Under the pieces are notes generated by a model. It worked only from the letters and a program-made list of their open reading frames with translations. It was not told the DNA's origin and searched no databases. Positions 22,736 to 30,443 of a DNA stretch of 30,443 nucleotides are shown here, piece after piece. The stretch lies in contig JAFWQM010000136.1 in assembly GCA_017509065.1 (NCBI GenBank), positions 1-30,443 of the forward strand, given 5' to 3'. The stretch comes from Clostridia bacterium (lineage in GTDB: Bacteria; Bacillota_A; Clostridia; Christensenellales; Aristaeellaceae). A program made the translations under genes and the position numbers. Within the stretch, counting starts at the first letter, position 1; the number at the start of each line of letters is the position of its first letter.

Positions 22736-22771
22736 CCGTCTGCCCCTCAGCCATCATGATGACGGTTTTTT
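22736..22771 (+). terminator. Possible terminator of the second glycan operon
   Basis: CCGTC (22736-22740) and GACGG (22761-22765) can pair, with CATCATGATG self-complementary in the loop, followed by six T. The stem is short, so it is only a moderate candidate, 70 bases past the GH5 stop. Confidence 0.45.
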
Positions 22772-23028
22772 CAAAAACATGAAAGTGCACGACAGGCCGA
22801 AAAACACAGCAGTCAGCGCCTCCACTCGAAATGCGGCGTTCAAGGATGGGTTTGACGAAAAAAGCAGAATTTCTCCCTTTTTGCAGAATGCAGGGTGTAA
22901 TGGATGGAAGAGGACGACACCTATGACGCGGTGTTTGCCGTCATGACGAATCCAGGATCAGCGTCCAGGTGCCGCCGGACATCCTCAATATGCCGCCCCT
23001 TAAGCGCGGCAGGAAGAAATAAGCGCAT

Positions 23029-23077
23029 GAAAAAGCCCTCCTTCCGCGGATGACCTTCATCCACAGTTGGAGGGCTT
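23029..23077 (-). terminator. Intrinsic terminator downstream of guaA
   Basis: On the minus strand AAGCCCTCC (23077-23069) pairs with GGAGGGCTT (23041-23033) followed by TTT. An inner hairpin, GGATG with CATCC, sits in the loop. It lies about 185 bases past the guaA stop in the right orientation. Confidence 0.7.
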
Positions 23078-23261
23078 ACGAAATGTGTGTTTCCTGTGTA
23101 TCTGATAACAGTTCAAGCTTGACGTTCATCATTCCCGTACCCGAAAGCCATCGGGACGAAGAATCATGCCCATCATGTAAAAATGTTATCAAATCGTTAT
23201 CAGAGTTTTTCCAGAAATCCCGCAGTACCTTATGGCACAAGGGCTTCCGGGTTTTCCGGCC

Positions 23262-24806
23262 TCATTCCCATTCGATTGAGGCAGGCGGTTTCGTCGTCAC
23301 GTCCAGCACCACGCGGCTGGCGTGGGGAACTTCGTTGACGATGCGGGCGGAGGTGGTGGCGATGAGATCATAGGGGAGGCGCGCCCAGTCGGCGGTCATG
23401 AAATCGTCGGTGGTGACGGCGCGGAGGGCGATGGTATAGTCGTAGGTGCGTTCGTCGCCCATGACGCCCACGCTGTGCACGCCGGTGAGCACGGTGAAAT
23501 ATTGGTTCACCTTCCGGTCCAGGCCCGCCTTGGTGATTTCTTCCCGGAAAATGGCGTCGCTTTCCCGGACGATTTCCACCTTTTCGGGCGTTACCTCGCC
23601 GATGACGCGGATGGACAAGCCGGGGCCGGGGAAAGGCTGACGCCAAACCAGTTCGCGGGGGAGGCCTAATGCCTCGCCCAAGGCGCGCACCTCGTCCTTA
23701 AAGAGCATGCGCAGGGGCTCGATCAGCTCGGTAAAGCCTAATTCCTTGGGCAGGCCGCCCACGTTATGGTGGCTCTTGATGACGGCGGCGCTGGTGGCCT
23801 GGCCGCTTTCGATCACGTCGGGGTAAATGGTGCCCTGGGCGAAGTAATCCAGCTTGCCAAGCTTCGCCGCTTCTTCCCGGAACACCTCGATGAAATCCCG
23901 GCCAATGATGTGACGCTTTTCCTCGGGTTCTGTGACGCCCTTCAAATCGGCAAAAAACTTTTCCGCCGCGTCTGCCCGGACGAAACGCACGGGGAACAAA
24001 TGGCTGAACACGTGGCATACCTGCTCGCTTTCGCCCTTGCGCAGCAATCCGTGATCCACGAACACGCAGGTCAGGCGCTTGCCGATGGCGCGGTAGATCA
24101 GCGCCGCGGCCACGGAAGAATCCACGCCGCCGGACAGTGCAAGTAGAACCGTCCCCTGATTCCCTGTCGCCTCCTGGATGCGCTTTACGGCGGTTTCCGC
24201 GTAGGCGTCCATGGTCCAATCGCCCGCGCAGCCGCAAATATCATACAGGAAATTGCGGATCAGGCGCTTGCCCTCGTCGGTGTGGGTCACTTCGGGATGG
24301 AACTGCACGCCATAGAGGCGCTTTTCCTCATTCGCCATGGCGGCGATGGGGCAGTTGTCCGTTCCGGCGATGGGATGGAACCCGGGCGGGCACTGGACCA
24401 CCTGCCAAGTGTGGCTCATCCAGCAGGAGGAAGAAGCGCTCATGCCGTTCAGCAACCCCGCCTGCTCTTTCATCCGCACCGTGACGCGGCCGTATTCCCT
24501 CTCCTGAGCCTTTTCTACCTTCCCGCCCAGCAGATGGGCGGTCAATTGCATGCCGTAGCAGATGCCCAGCACGGGAACGCCTACATCATAAAGGGCCGGA
24601 TCGATGTGGGGCGCGTCCGGGTCGCACACGCTGGAGGGTCCGCCGGACAGGATGATGCCCACGGGCTGGCGCTGTTTGATTTCCTCCGCTGGCAGATTCC
24701 AGGGCACGACTTCCGAAAAGACGTGGTTTTCCCGCACCCGCCGGGCGATCAATTGGGTATACTGCCCGCCGAAATCCAGGATAATGATTTTCTGATGGTC
24801 TGGCAT
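23262..24806 (-). CDS. guaA: GMP synthase (glutamine-hydrolysing)
   Basis: This 514-residue enzyme converts XMP to GMP using ATP and glutamine, the last step of guanine nucleotide synthesis. The N-terminal class I glutamine amidotransferase domain has [20 protein letters not shown] (7-26) and the triad Cys83 (GICYG), His170 and Glu172 (VQFHPEV). The ATP-pyrophosphatase domain has the P-loop SGGVDSS at 225-231, and the C-terminal dimerisation domain carries [16 protein letters not shown] and ends [11 protein letters not shown]. All key residues are present and the length is normal. The ATG at 24806 is chosen over far-upstream in-frame starts because AAAGGAGG lies eight bases before it and family homology starts there. 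Only 47 bases separate it from the XRE gene; no purine riboswitch is evident in that gap. Confidence 0.97.
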   Translation of the reverse strand: MPDHQKIIILDFGGQYTQLIARRVRENHVFSEVVPWNLPAEEIKQRQPVGIILSGGPSSVCDPDAPHIDPALYDVGVPVLGICYGMQLTAHLLGGKVEKAQEREYGRVTVRMKEQAGLLNGMSASSSCWMSHTWQVVQCPPGFHPIAGTDNCPIAAMANEEKRLYGVQFHPEVTHTDEGKRLIRNFLYDICGCAGDWTMDAYAETAVKRIQEATGNQGTVLLALSGGVDSSVAAALIYRAIGKRLTCVFVDHGLLRKGESEQVCHVFSHLFPVRFVRADAAEKFFADLKGVTEPEEKRHIIGRDFIEVFREEAAKLGKLDYFAQGTIYPDVIESGQATSAAVIKSHHNVGGLPKELGFTELIEPLRMLFKDEVRALGEALGLPRELVWRQPFPGPGLSIRVIGEVTPEKVEIVRESDAIFREEITKAGLDRKVNQYFTVLTGVHSVGVMGDERTYDYTIALRAVTTDDFMTADWARLPYDLIATTSARIVNEVPHASRVVLDVTTKPPASIEWE

Positions 24807-24853
24807 GAGGCCGCCTCCTTTGCTTCGCCGTATATGCTGACAAACCGATACCG

Positions 24854-25456
24854 TTATTTTGCCTTGAAGATCAAAAAGCCCTTGATGACCAATGAGGCAA
24901 AACAGATGATGCCCGGGTATGGCTGCCGGGTCAAAACGAACACGGCGGAACTGATGATGGACAAAACCATGCCCACCGCGATCCCGTACCGGCTCCAGGC
25001 CGGTTTGTCCAGCCTGCTGACGATTACCGCGCAAATCCCGTTGAAAACGATCGCGCAGAGAACGATCACGAACACCGCCTTGATCCAGGGGTTCACGCCG
25101 GTGATGCCGAACAAGGGCACAGCGTCGGCGGAACCCGCGCCGTTGCCGAAAACCGGGATGAACAGCAGGATCCCTAAGAATACGTCCAACGCTCCGCATA
25201 GGAACGAGAGGTATTTTCCGATGAACTCCTTCTTTTCATTTTCCGCCGCCGAGATGATTTCCTCCGAACAAATCAGATCGTCGATTTTGACGGAGAAAAA
25301 CCGGGACAGTTCTTTCAAAGAATCAATGCTCGGGTATCCCCTGCCGGACTCCCATTTTGAAATGGCCGTTCTGGAAACGAAAAGCGCTTCCGCCAGCTCT
25401 TCCTGCGTGAGCCCCTTGCTTTTCCGCAACTGCTGCAGCTTTTCATTGAATTCCAC
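24854..25456 (-). CDS. XRE-family HTH regulator with C-terminal membrane domain
   Basis: This 200-residue protein has an N-terminal Cro/CI-like HTH (residues about 5-62: [38 protein letters not shown]). It is followed by about four hydrophobic segments (roughly 82-103, 122-144, 156-176, 180-197). Such HTH-plus-membrane proteins are common in Bacillota and are thought to sense membrane or envelope states, but the target is unknown. Its start overlaps the end of the PAP2 gene by 14 bases in a different frame, implying co-expression. A GAGGAAAAAGGAGG site lies within the end of the PAP2 gene. Confidence 0.88.
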   Translation of the reverse strand: MEFNEKLQQLRKSKGLTQEELAEALFVSRTAISKWESGRGYPSIDSLKELSRFFSVKIDDLICSEEIISAAENEKKEFIGKYLSFLCGALDVFLGILLFIPVFGNGAGSADAVPLFGITGVNPWIKAVFVIVLCAIVFNGICAVIVSRLDKPAWSRYGIAVGMVLSIISSAVFVLTRQPYPGIICFASLVIKGFLIFKAK

Positions 25457-26138
25457 CTTTTCCTCCTTTTTCCTCCTTGCGTCCCCTTTGGTCTGCTATG
25501 CCTACGGAAGCCCGATACAGATTGAACAGCCCAAAGCTGAGCATTACGGAACCGGCGATATCCGTGGCCCAGTGGACGCCCGCTATCAATCTTCCGATGA
25601 CCATAAACGCCGAAAACAGAAGGCAAAAGGCGTTTGCGGTGCGCCGGAGCTTGGGGGTTCCGCATCGCCGGTTCATTTGAAGCGCCAGCGTGGGCATTAC
25701 GCTCAAAACCAGCAGCGTGGTGGAAGAAGGATAGGAGGCCTCCAAAAACCCATCGATCAGAACGGGCCGGTAGTTGATGGGGACCATCTCGAAAAACAGG
25801 TATCCGAAAATGACCAGGATATAGTAAACGCCAAAAAGGAGAATGTCCCCGTCCACCAGAAGCATGTTTTTCCGCTTGATCCATTGGATGAGCCCGACGC
25901 ATCCAAACCCCATGCAAATCAGGATCGGTACCAGGCCGAGCCAATCCGTGACCGTGTAGAGCGTCCAATGCACGCCGGTCAGTTGATGAAACCAACCGTT
26001 GAAGGCCGCAAACCCCACCTTCGTGCCGTTTGGCCCAATAGCCTGAACATCCACAGTTTGGATCAGAATGGTCCAGAGGATAAACGCGGCCAGCAGCGCG
26101 ATGCCCGCCAGCAGTTCTCGTTTCCAGTTTGCTTTCAT
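25443..26138 (-). CDS. PAP2-superfamily membrane phosphatase-like protein with atypical motifs
   Basis: This 231-residue protein has about six transmembrane helices. PAP2 phosphatases carry three motifs (KxxxxxxRP, PSGH, SRxxxxxHxxxD). Here the first is FEMVPINYRP (Arg124-Pro125, but Glu117 where Lys is expected), the second is YPSSTT (137-141, lacking the usual His), and the third is GRLIAGVHWATD with Arg183, His189 and Asp193 intact. The nucleophile is therefore present but the acid His and the phosphate-binding Lys are not, so activity may be altered or lost. Expected substrates in this family are lipid phosphates such as undecaprenyl pyrophosphate or phosphatidate. It overlaps the XRE regulator gene by 14 bases. 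Confidence 0.82.
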   Translation of the reverse strand: MKANWKRELLAGIALLAAFILWTILIQTVDVQAIGPNGTKVGFAAFNGWFHQLTGVHWTLYTVTDWLGLVPILICMGFGCVGLIQWIKRKNMLLVDGDILLFGVYYILVIFGYLFFEMVPINYRPVLIDGFLEASYPSSTTLLVLSVMPTLALQMNRRCGTPKLRRTANAFCLLFSAFMVIGRLIAGVHWATDIAGSVMLSFGLFNLYRASVGIADQRGRKEEKGGKGGIQ

Positions 26139-26254
26139 TGTCCTTCCGTCCTTTCATTTTGTGCCCAAGGCCCAAATAAAAGTAACAGAAGCGCGTGAAA
26201 AGGGAAAGAAACGAGGCGTCACAAGCGTGATACGAATCGTGTCATCCAGGAAAA

Positions 26255-26674
26255 TCAAAGGATTTCTGCTCGTTCCACCCGCCCGTTCCCTTTGACCATC
26301 GCCCGCCCGTCTGCCGTTTCAAAGCCGAATTGCCGGTACAGGCCGTGGGCGTCCCTGGTGAGCAGCAGCCCCCGAAGGCCGGCATATTTGGCTGTGATAT
26401 GCGCGAGCAGCGCTTTTCCCAGCCCCTTGCCCCGGTACGCTTCGTCAATGATCACATCGCACAGGTAATAGGTGGTGGCATAGTCGGTGATGACCCGGGC
26501 AAAGCCCACCAGCTTCCGCTCATCCTCCAGCCAAATTCCGTAGCACGCTGAATGGCGCAGGGACGCTACGATCTTTTCCACCGAGCGCTGACCGGCCCAA
26601 TAGGTCGTCCTCAATAGCCTGACGATGTCATCCAGGCGCATGCTTTGCGCACCTTCGAGGATTTTGTAGTTCAT
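26255..26674 (-). CDS. GNAT-family N-acetyltransferase
   Basis: This 139-residue protein has the GNAT fold: beta strands KLVGFARVITDY (residues about 59-70) and YYLCDVIIDEAYRG, then the acetyl-CoA pyrophosphate loop RGKGLGKALL (motif A, R/Q-x-x-G-x-G) and a final LYRQFGFE motif typical of small GNATs. The acetyl acceptor cannot be predicted. ATG 26674 is chosen because GAAAGGAAG precedes it and the family N-terminus fits; an open frame extends further upstream but overlaps the methyltransferase gene. It follows the methyltransferase after about 34 bases and may be the last gene of the T-box-controlled asnB transcript. Confidence 0.88.
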   Translation of the reverse strand: MNYKILEGAQSMRLDDIVRLLRTTYWAGQRSVEKIVASLRHSACYGIWLEDERKLVGFARVITDYATTYYLCDVIIDEAYRGKGLGKALLAHITAKYAGLRGLLLTRDAHGLYRQFGFETADGRAMVKGNGRVERAEIL

Positions 26675-26708
26675 AAGCTTCCTTTCATTATGAACAGATG
26701 GAAAACTG

Positions 26709-27497
26709 TTATACTTTCCGGCAAATATACAAAAGATGGTTTGCGGCCCCCAGCAATTCACGCTTCTCCGCAAACGCCAGATACCAGTCCGCGAACTTCT
26801 GAAAGTCTTCCTCCGAGAGATGAAAATCAGGCCGGTCTTCGATGGGTTCCAGCAGGCCGTCCGTGCCGGCGGTGGCGATCCATTGCGTCGGTTTGCCGTC
26901 AAACAGGCTCTCAAACTCCGCAACGTCATACCCTGTGAACAACTGCTCCTTAAAATGCCTTACCTGGTAATCAGCCGTAAAGTTTTCTTCCTGTCCCGCC
27001 GCCCAATTGCCAAAGAGATAGTTGGCATACATGATGGCGTAGACAGACAGGAACGCAAACAGGATCACGCCCTTCGGTCTGGTGACACGGATCGCTTCGT
27101 CAATGGCTTTATGGACGTCTTCTTTTTCATACAGATGATACAGCGGCCCTAAAACGAGGGTCACATCAAAGGAATGATCGGCAAATCTGCTCAGGTTCGT
27201 GGCGTCGCCCTGATACGATTGGATGTGATTCATGCCCCTGCTGTTTTCCCTTAATATGGAAAGATTGCTTTCCACCAGCTCCACGGCAGTCACATCCATG
27301 CCTTCCCCGGCAAGCGCGATGGAATACCTGCCCGTTCCGGCGCCCACCTCCAGCACTTTGGCGTGCGGGGCCGCGTAACGGTGAATATAGTGCATGGTGG
27401 TTAAAAATTCCAATTGCCCGTGCCGGGATTTTTGAAGCCGCTGATCTTCATTCGACTGCCCGTAAAAATCGTTCAGGATTTCAACTCTTGTTCGCAT
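26709..27497 (-). CDS. Class I SAM-dependent methyltransferase
   Basis: This 262-residue protein has a Rossmann-fold methyltransferase domain: motif I VLEVGAGTGRYSIAL (48-62) binds S-adenosylmethionine, motif II includes VTAVELVESNL, and LVLGPLYHLYEKEDVHKAIDEAIRV forms the motif IV/V region (D/N-type loop LGPLYH). It is a Methyltransf_11/25-like enzyme; the substrate is unknown, probably a small molecule. The ATG at 27497 is preferred over one five codons earlier because a CGGAGA site is correctly spaced. It starts 30 bases after the asnB stop with no terminator between, so it probably shares the asparagine-responsive transcript. Confidence 0.88.
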   Translation of the reverse strand: MRTRVEILNDFYGQSNEDQRLQKSRHGQLEFLTTMHYIHRYAAPHAKVLEVGAGTGRYSIALAGEGMDVTAVELVESNLSILRENSRGMNHIQSYQGDATNLSRFADHSFDVTLVLGPLYHLYEKEDVHKAIDEAIRVTRPKGVILFAFLSVYAIMYANYLFGNWAAGQEENFTADYQVRHFKEQLFTGYDVAEFESLFDGKPTQWIATAGTDGLLEPIEDRPDFHLSEEDFQKFADWYLAFAEKRELLGAANHLLYICRKV

Positions 27498-27527
27498 GGC
27501 GTTTCTCCGCATAAGTCACACAGGCTT

Positions 27528-29108
27528 TTACTGACCGCTGGCCCCGTAGTTGGCAAGCACCCGGGCGGAGGGATCGTCCACGTCGCAGCCGGGCCAGGTC
27601 TTGTTGGGCATCCAGAAATCGGGGATCATGTGGGCCTGACCGGGATAGAACTGATCGAACAGCTCCCGGTACAGCAGGCTTTCCTTGGTGAAAGGCCTGC
27701 AATAATCATATTTCGACGCTTTCTCTGAAAATTCCTTGTCGGTGTAGGTCCTTTCGGCCAGGGCTTTCAGGTCGTTGACCATGGAATGGCCCACCGCGTC
27801 GGAGAAGGCCGCCTTCTGCCGCCAGAGGATGGCGTCGGGCAGGATGTGGTCGCCGGCAAAAGCTTTGCGGATCAGGTACTTGCCCATGTCGTGGGTGTTC
27901 ATTTTCAGCTCCGGGTCGATGCTCATAGCGTAGCGCACGAATTTCAAATCGCCGAAGGGCACCCGGGCTTCCAGGGAGTTGACGGAAATGCACCGGTCGG
28001 CCCGCAGCACGTCGTAGACGTGCAGCTCCCGGATGCGCTTTTCCGCTTCCTCCTGGAACGCGGCGGCGTTGGGGGCGAAGTCCGTATACTTGTAGCCGAA
28101 GAGTTCATCGGAAATTTCCCCGGTGAGCAGCACGCGCACGTCCGTATGCTCGTGGATCCATTTACACACCAAATACATGCCGATGGAGGCGCGGATGGTG
28201 GTGATGTCCCAGGTGCCAAGTAGCTCCACCACCGTGGGCAGGGCTTCGATCACGTCTTTTTCGGAGATGATCACCTCGGTGTGGTCGCTGCCGATGTAAT
28301 CGGCCACCATGCGGGCGTATTTCAGGTCAATGGCGTCAATGTCCATGCCGATGGCAAAGGTGCGGATGGGGCGCTTCAGCAGCTTTTGGGCGATGGCGCA
28401 GACCAGGGAGGAATCCAGGCCGCCGGAGAGCAGGAAGCCCACGGGGGCATCGGCGTCCAAGCGCTTTTCCACCCCGTCCATGAGCAGGCGGCGCAATTTC
28501 GCGCACACTTCTTCTTCCGTTTTCATGGTAAAGTAGCCCACGTAGGCTGGATCGGCGTACTGGATGAACTGCCCGTCTATCCAGTAATGACCCGGCGGGA
28601 AGGGCAGGATGGTTTGGCACAGGCCCATCAGGTTCTTGGGCTCGCTGGCGAAAGCCCATTCCCCGTCCGCCAGCCTGCCGTAATACAGGGGCCGGATGCC
28701 GATGGGGTCACGGGCGGCAATCAGTTTTCCCTGCGTTCCGTCGTAGAGCAGCAGGGCAAATTCGGCGTCCAAGGTCTTGAACATTTCCACCCCGTATTCA
28801 TGATACAGGGGCAGCAGAATTTCGCAGTCAGACTGGCTGTGCAGCTCGTATTTGGCCAGCAGCCTGTCCCGCAGGGGGCGGAAGCCGTACAGCTCGCCGT
28901 TGCACACCACGGCGTCCCCGTTCATGCGAAAGGGCTGCATGCCCCGATCGTCCAGGCCCATGATGGCCAGGCGGTGGAAGCCCAAGTACCCGATGGGGAT
29001 TTTTTCAAACCGGCTCATGTCCGGCCCGCGGGATACAGTGCGTTCAAAGCACGTTTTCAGGATGTCTACGGGAATCTGTCTGCTGGTCACGCCGAAAATG
29101 GAACACAT
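27528..29108 (-). CDS. asnB: Asparagine synthetase B (glutamine-hydrolysing)
   Basis: This 526-residue enzyme makes asparagine from aspartate using glutamine and ATP. The class II amidotransferase domain begins with the catalytic Cys2 (MCSIFGV), which fixes the start at 29108, and has FHRLAIMGLDDRG (44-56) and CNGELYGF (69-76). The synthetase domain has the ATP P-loop SGGLDSS (228-234) and GEISDELFGYKY. Key residues are intact and the length is normal for bacterial AsnB. GGAGGTG lies nine bases upstream. It is preceded by a T-box leader with an Asn specifier, which directly supports the assignment, and is divergent to glnA. Confidence 0.96.
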   Translation of the reverse strand: MCSIFGVTSRQIPVDILKTCFERTVSRGPDMSRFEKIPIGYLGFHRLAIMGLDDRGMQPFRMNGDAVVCNGELYGFRPLRDRLLAKYELHSQSDCEILLPLYHEYGVEMFKTLDAEFALLLYDGTQGKLIAARDPIGIRPLYYGRLADGEWAFASEPKNLMGLCQTILPFPPGHYWIDGQFIQYADPAYVGYFTMKTEEEVCAKLRRLLMDGVEKRLDADAPVGFLLSGGLDSSLVCAIAQKLLKRPIRTFAIGMDIDAIDLKYARMVADYIGSDHTEVIISEKDVIEALPTVVELLGTWDITTIRASIGMYLVCKWIHEHTDVRVLLTGEISDELFGYKYTDFAPNAAAFQEEAEKRIRELHVYDVLRADRCISVNSLEARVPFGDLKFVRYAMSIDPELKMNTHDMGKYLIRKAFAGDHILPDAILWRQKAAFSDAVGHSMVNDLKALAERTYTDKEFSEKASKYDYCRPFTKESLLYRELFDQFYPGQAHMIPDFWMPNKTWPGCDVDDPSARVLANYGASGQ

Positions 29109-29392
29109 AAAAAGCACCTCCGTTTATCTGGTCGGCAATCATCCCTGATATTTCAGGACGAAGGCCGCCGCTCCGTGGTGCCACCTGATTTGCTTCTCTT
29201 TCCGGGCTCTATCAAGCCCCGGCGGCTGTAACGTGCCGCCCTCACGCCGCCCCTACTGGCCTTTCGGCGTTCAGTTTGGACTTGGAAGGGTTCTTCGCCT
29301 GACCGCTCATACGGGATTCGCACCGCCTACCGCTCTCTTGGATGCCGCCGCGTCAGGTTACTTTGCTTCCGCAACGCTTTGCTGTGAAATTT
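29109..29392 (-). promoter_or_regulatory. T-box leader (tRNA-Asn responsive) of asnB
   Basis: On the minus strand, stem I has AAAGTAA on one side and CGAAGAACC on the other of an internal loop closed by CCTGAC/GTCAGG above and GGAAG/CTTCC below. By analogy with glyQS (CGAA-N-specifier) the specifier is AAC (29292-29290), an asparagine codon. Stem III (CCGGGGCT...AGAGCCCGG) precedes the conserved T-box AGGTGGCACCACGG (29186-29173). Uncharged tRNA-Asn should bind and switch on asnB. No U-rich terminator tail is visible after the T-box; see findings. Confidence 0.93.
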
Positions 29393-29398
29393 GCGGGC

Positions 29399-29427
29399 AT
29401 TGTAGCACAGGTTTTTTGCCCTGTCAA
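29399..29427 (-). promoter_or_regulatory. Sigma-A promoter of asnB
   Basis: On the minus strand TTGACA (29427-29422), a 17-base spacer, then TGC-TACAAT (29404-29399) with an extended -10. The predicted start is near 29,392, at the base of the T-box leader. Confidence 0.85.
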
Positions 29428-29497
29428 GAGGAAAAAATGGAAAAACATTCAGAAAACAGAGAAACAATTGCAGAACAATTTATTTTCCTGAAAGTTA

Positions 29498-29526
29498 TTG
29501 ACTTTGCTCTGAAAGGATGATATAGT
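29498..29526 (+). promoter_or_regulatory. Sigma-A promoter of glnA
   Basis: TTGACT (29498-29503), a 17-base spacer, then TATAGT (29521-29526). The predicted start is near 29,533, immediately before the leader terminator. Confidence 0.8.
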
Positions 29527-29536
29527 TTCCGCGACA

Positions 29537-29579
29537 AGGCAAAGGGGTCAGGTCGAAGGACCCGGTTTGCCTGTTTTTT
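29537..29579 (+). terminator. Intrinsic terminator in the glnA leader (likely attenuator)
   Basis: AGGCAAA (29537-29543) pairs with TTTGCCT (29566-29572), and inner GGGTC (29545-29549) pairs with GACCC (29559-29563), followed by GTTTTTT. It lies between the glnA promoter and start codon, only a few bases after the predicted transcription start, so glnA must rely on read-through or antitermination. Confidence 0.82.
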
Positions 29580-29602
29580 ATTTTGTGAAGGAGGCGCTTG
29601 TC

Positions 29603-30443
29603 ATGAGCAAGTACAGCAAAGAAGACATCATCCGTATGGTACGGGAAGGCGATGTGGAATTTATCCGGATGCAGTTTACTGATATTTTCGGCCAGCTGAA
29701 AAATGTGGCTATTACCGCCAGCCAGATCGAGAAGGCCGTGAATAACGAGATCATGATCGACGGCAGCTCCATCGAAGGCTTTGTGCGCATCAATGAAAGC
29801 GACCAGTATCTGCGGCCCGACCTGGACACCTTCGCCATTCTGCCATGGCGGCCCCAGCACGGCAAGGTGGCGCGTCTGATTTGCGACGTGTACAACCCGG
29901 ACGGCTCCCCCTTCGCGGGCGACCCCCGCGGCGTGCTCAAGAAGGTGCTGAAAAAAGCGGCGGACATGGGTTATTCCTTTAACGTGGGGCCTGAAATGGA
30001 GTTCTTCCTCTTCCAGACCGACGAGCAGGGCCGCCCCACCACCACCACCGGCGACGAAGCGGGCTACTTCGACTTAGGCCCCCTGGATCACGGGGAAAGC
30101 ACCCGCCGGGAAATCTGCATGGCGCTGGAACAGATGGGCTTTGAGATCGAGGCCAGCCACCACGAAGTGGCCGCGGGCCAGCATGAGATCGACTTTAAAT
30201 ACGCCGACGCCCTCCGCGCGGCGGACAACATCATGACCTTCAAGCTGGCGGTCAAGGCCATCGCCCAGAAAAACGGCCTGCACGCCACTTTCATGCCCAA
30301 ACCGATCTACGGCCAGGCCGGTTCAGGCATGCATACCAATATGTCCCTCTTCCATGAGGGCAGGAACGTCTTTTTTGACCCCGACGGGGAAAAGCAGCTC
30401 TCTTCGGCCTGCCGCTCCTTTATCGCGGGCATCCTCGACCATA
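29603..30443 (+). CDS. glnA: Glutamine synthetase type I (partial, runs off the window end)
   Basis: The first 280 residues of glutamine synthetase are present; the gene continues past the window edge. The enzyme makes glutamine from glutamate and ammonia using ATP. Visible family features are [19 protein letters not shown] (residues 19-37), [19 protein letters not shown] (51-69), the metal-binding GPEMEFFLF (131-139) and [13 protein letters not shown] region (Glu and Gln ligands), and [12 protein letters not shown] near the edge. AAGGAGG lies eight bases before the ATG. A terminator lies in the leader and the promoter is divergent to asnB, so nitrogen-assimilation control by transcript attenuation is likely. 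Confidence 0.95.
   Translation, partial: MSKYSKEDIIRMVREGDVEFIRMQFTDIFGQLKNVAITASQIEKAVNNEIMIDGSSIEGFVRINESDQYLRPDLDTFAILPWRPQHGKVARLICDVYNPDGSPFAGDPRGVLKKVLKKAADMGYSFNVGPEMEFFLFQTDEQGRPTTTTGDEAGYFDLGPLDHGESTRREICMALEQMGFEIEASHHEVAAGQHEIDFKYADALRAADNIMTFKLAVKAIAQKNGLHATFMPKPIYGQAGSGMHTNMSLFHEGRNVFFDPDGEKQLSSACRSFIAGILDH

Larger units (their letters stand above)
22667..23261. other. Intergenic region between the second glycan operon and guaA
   Basis: No convincing gene is present. On the minus strand a stretch beginning near 23,028 reads MRLFLPAALKGRHIEDVRRH for about 35 codons before a stop and may be a decayed gene; this is weak. The region holds two hairpins (22736-22771 and 23029-23077) and a GTTATCAAATCGTTATCAG direct-repeat-like stretch near 23,187-23,205. 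Confidence 0.45.

Noticed and set aside
24807..24853. Guanine or PRPP riboswitch before guaA
   Set aside because: The gap to the upstream gene is only 47 bases and shows no aptamer-like pairing.
24282..26198. Plus-strand open frame of 638 codons across guaA, XRE and PAP2
   Set aside because: It runs antisense to three recognised genes, including guaA with all catalytic residues.

Overview
The window looks like a chromosomal segment of a moderately GC-rich, polysaccharide-degrading Clostridia-type Bacillota (gut or rumen lineage). The reasons are strong AGGAGG ribosome binding sites, consensus sigma-A promoters with 17-bp spacers, an Asn-specific T-box leader, LacI-controlled sugar ABC operons of the LplB/LplC type, and many glycoside hydrolases. 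Species cannot be named from the sequence.

Layout. 1-870: 3' remnant of an oligopeptide-transporter ATPase followed by three hairpins. 874-9231 (minus strand): a six-gene glycan-utilisation operon running permease B, permease C, solute-binding protein, cytoplasmic GH5, LacI regulator, cytoplasmic GH30. Its promoter (TTGACA-17-TATATT) is followed by an 18-bp perfect palindrome, a textbook repressor site. The enzyme pair suggests imported beta-1,3/1,6-gluco-oligosaccharides (inference). 9232-13015: a broken accessory region that looks less GC-rich than its surroundings. It holds a truncated MATE exporter, a small XRE protein overlapping a truncated Schlafen/AlbA_2-type gene, an intact IS110-family recombinase with a structured non-coding upstream region (candidate bridge RNA), a gene tail with its terminator, and a 63-residue hypothetical protein.

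13313-22666 (plus strand): a second LacI-controlled operon. It runs LacI, a secreted non-catalytic protein built from tandem ~150-residue modules, permease B, permease C, solute-binding protein, and a secreted GH5 endoglucanase whose C-terminal domain is a divergent copy of the same module. The shared module is probably an unrecognised carbohydrate-binding domain and is the most interesting item here. Both permease B proteins carry the same unusual ~200-residue, four-helix N-terminal extension. Neither operon has its own ATPase, so a shared MsmX-like ATPase elsewhere is implied.

22667-23261: no convincing gene; it carries two hairpins. 23262-29108 (minus strand): guaA, an XRE regulator with membrane helices, an atypical PAP2-family protein, a GNAT acetyltransferase, a SAM methyltransferase and asnB. 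asnB has a T-box leader with an AAC specifier, and methyltransferase and GNAT follow it closely enough to share its transcript. Divergent from asnB is glnA (glutamine synthetase, cut by the window end), whose leader holds a strong intrinsic terminator right after the promoter. asnB and glnA thus form a nitrogen-assimilation pair with RNA-level control on both sides.
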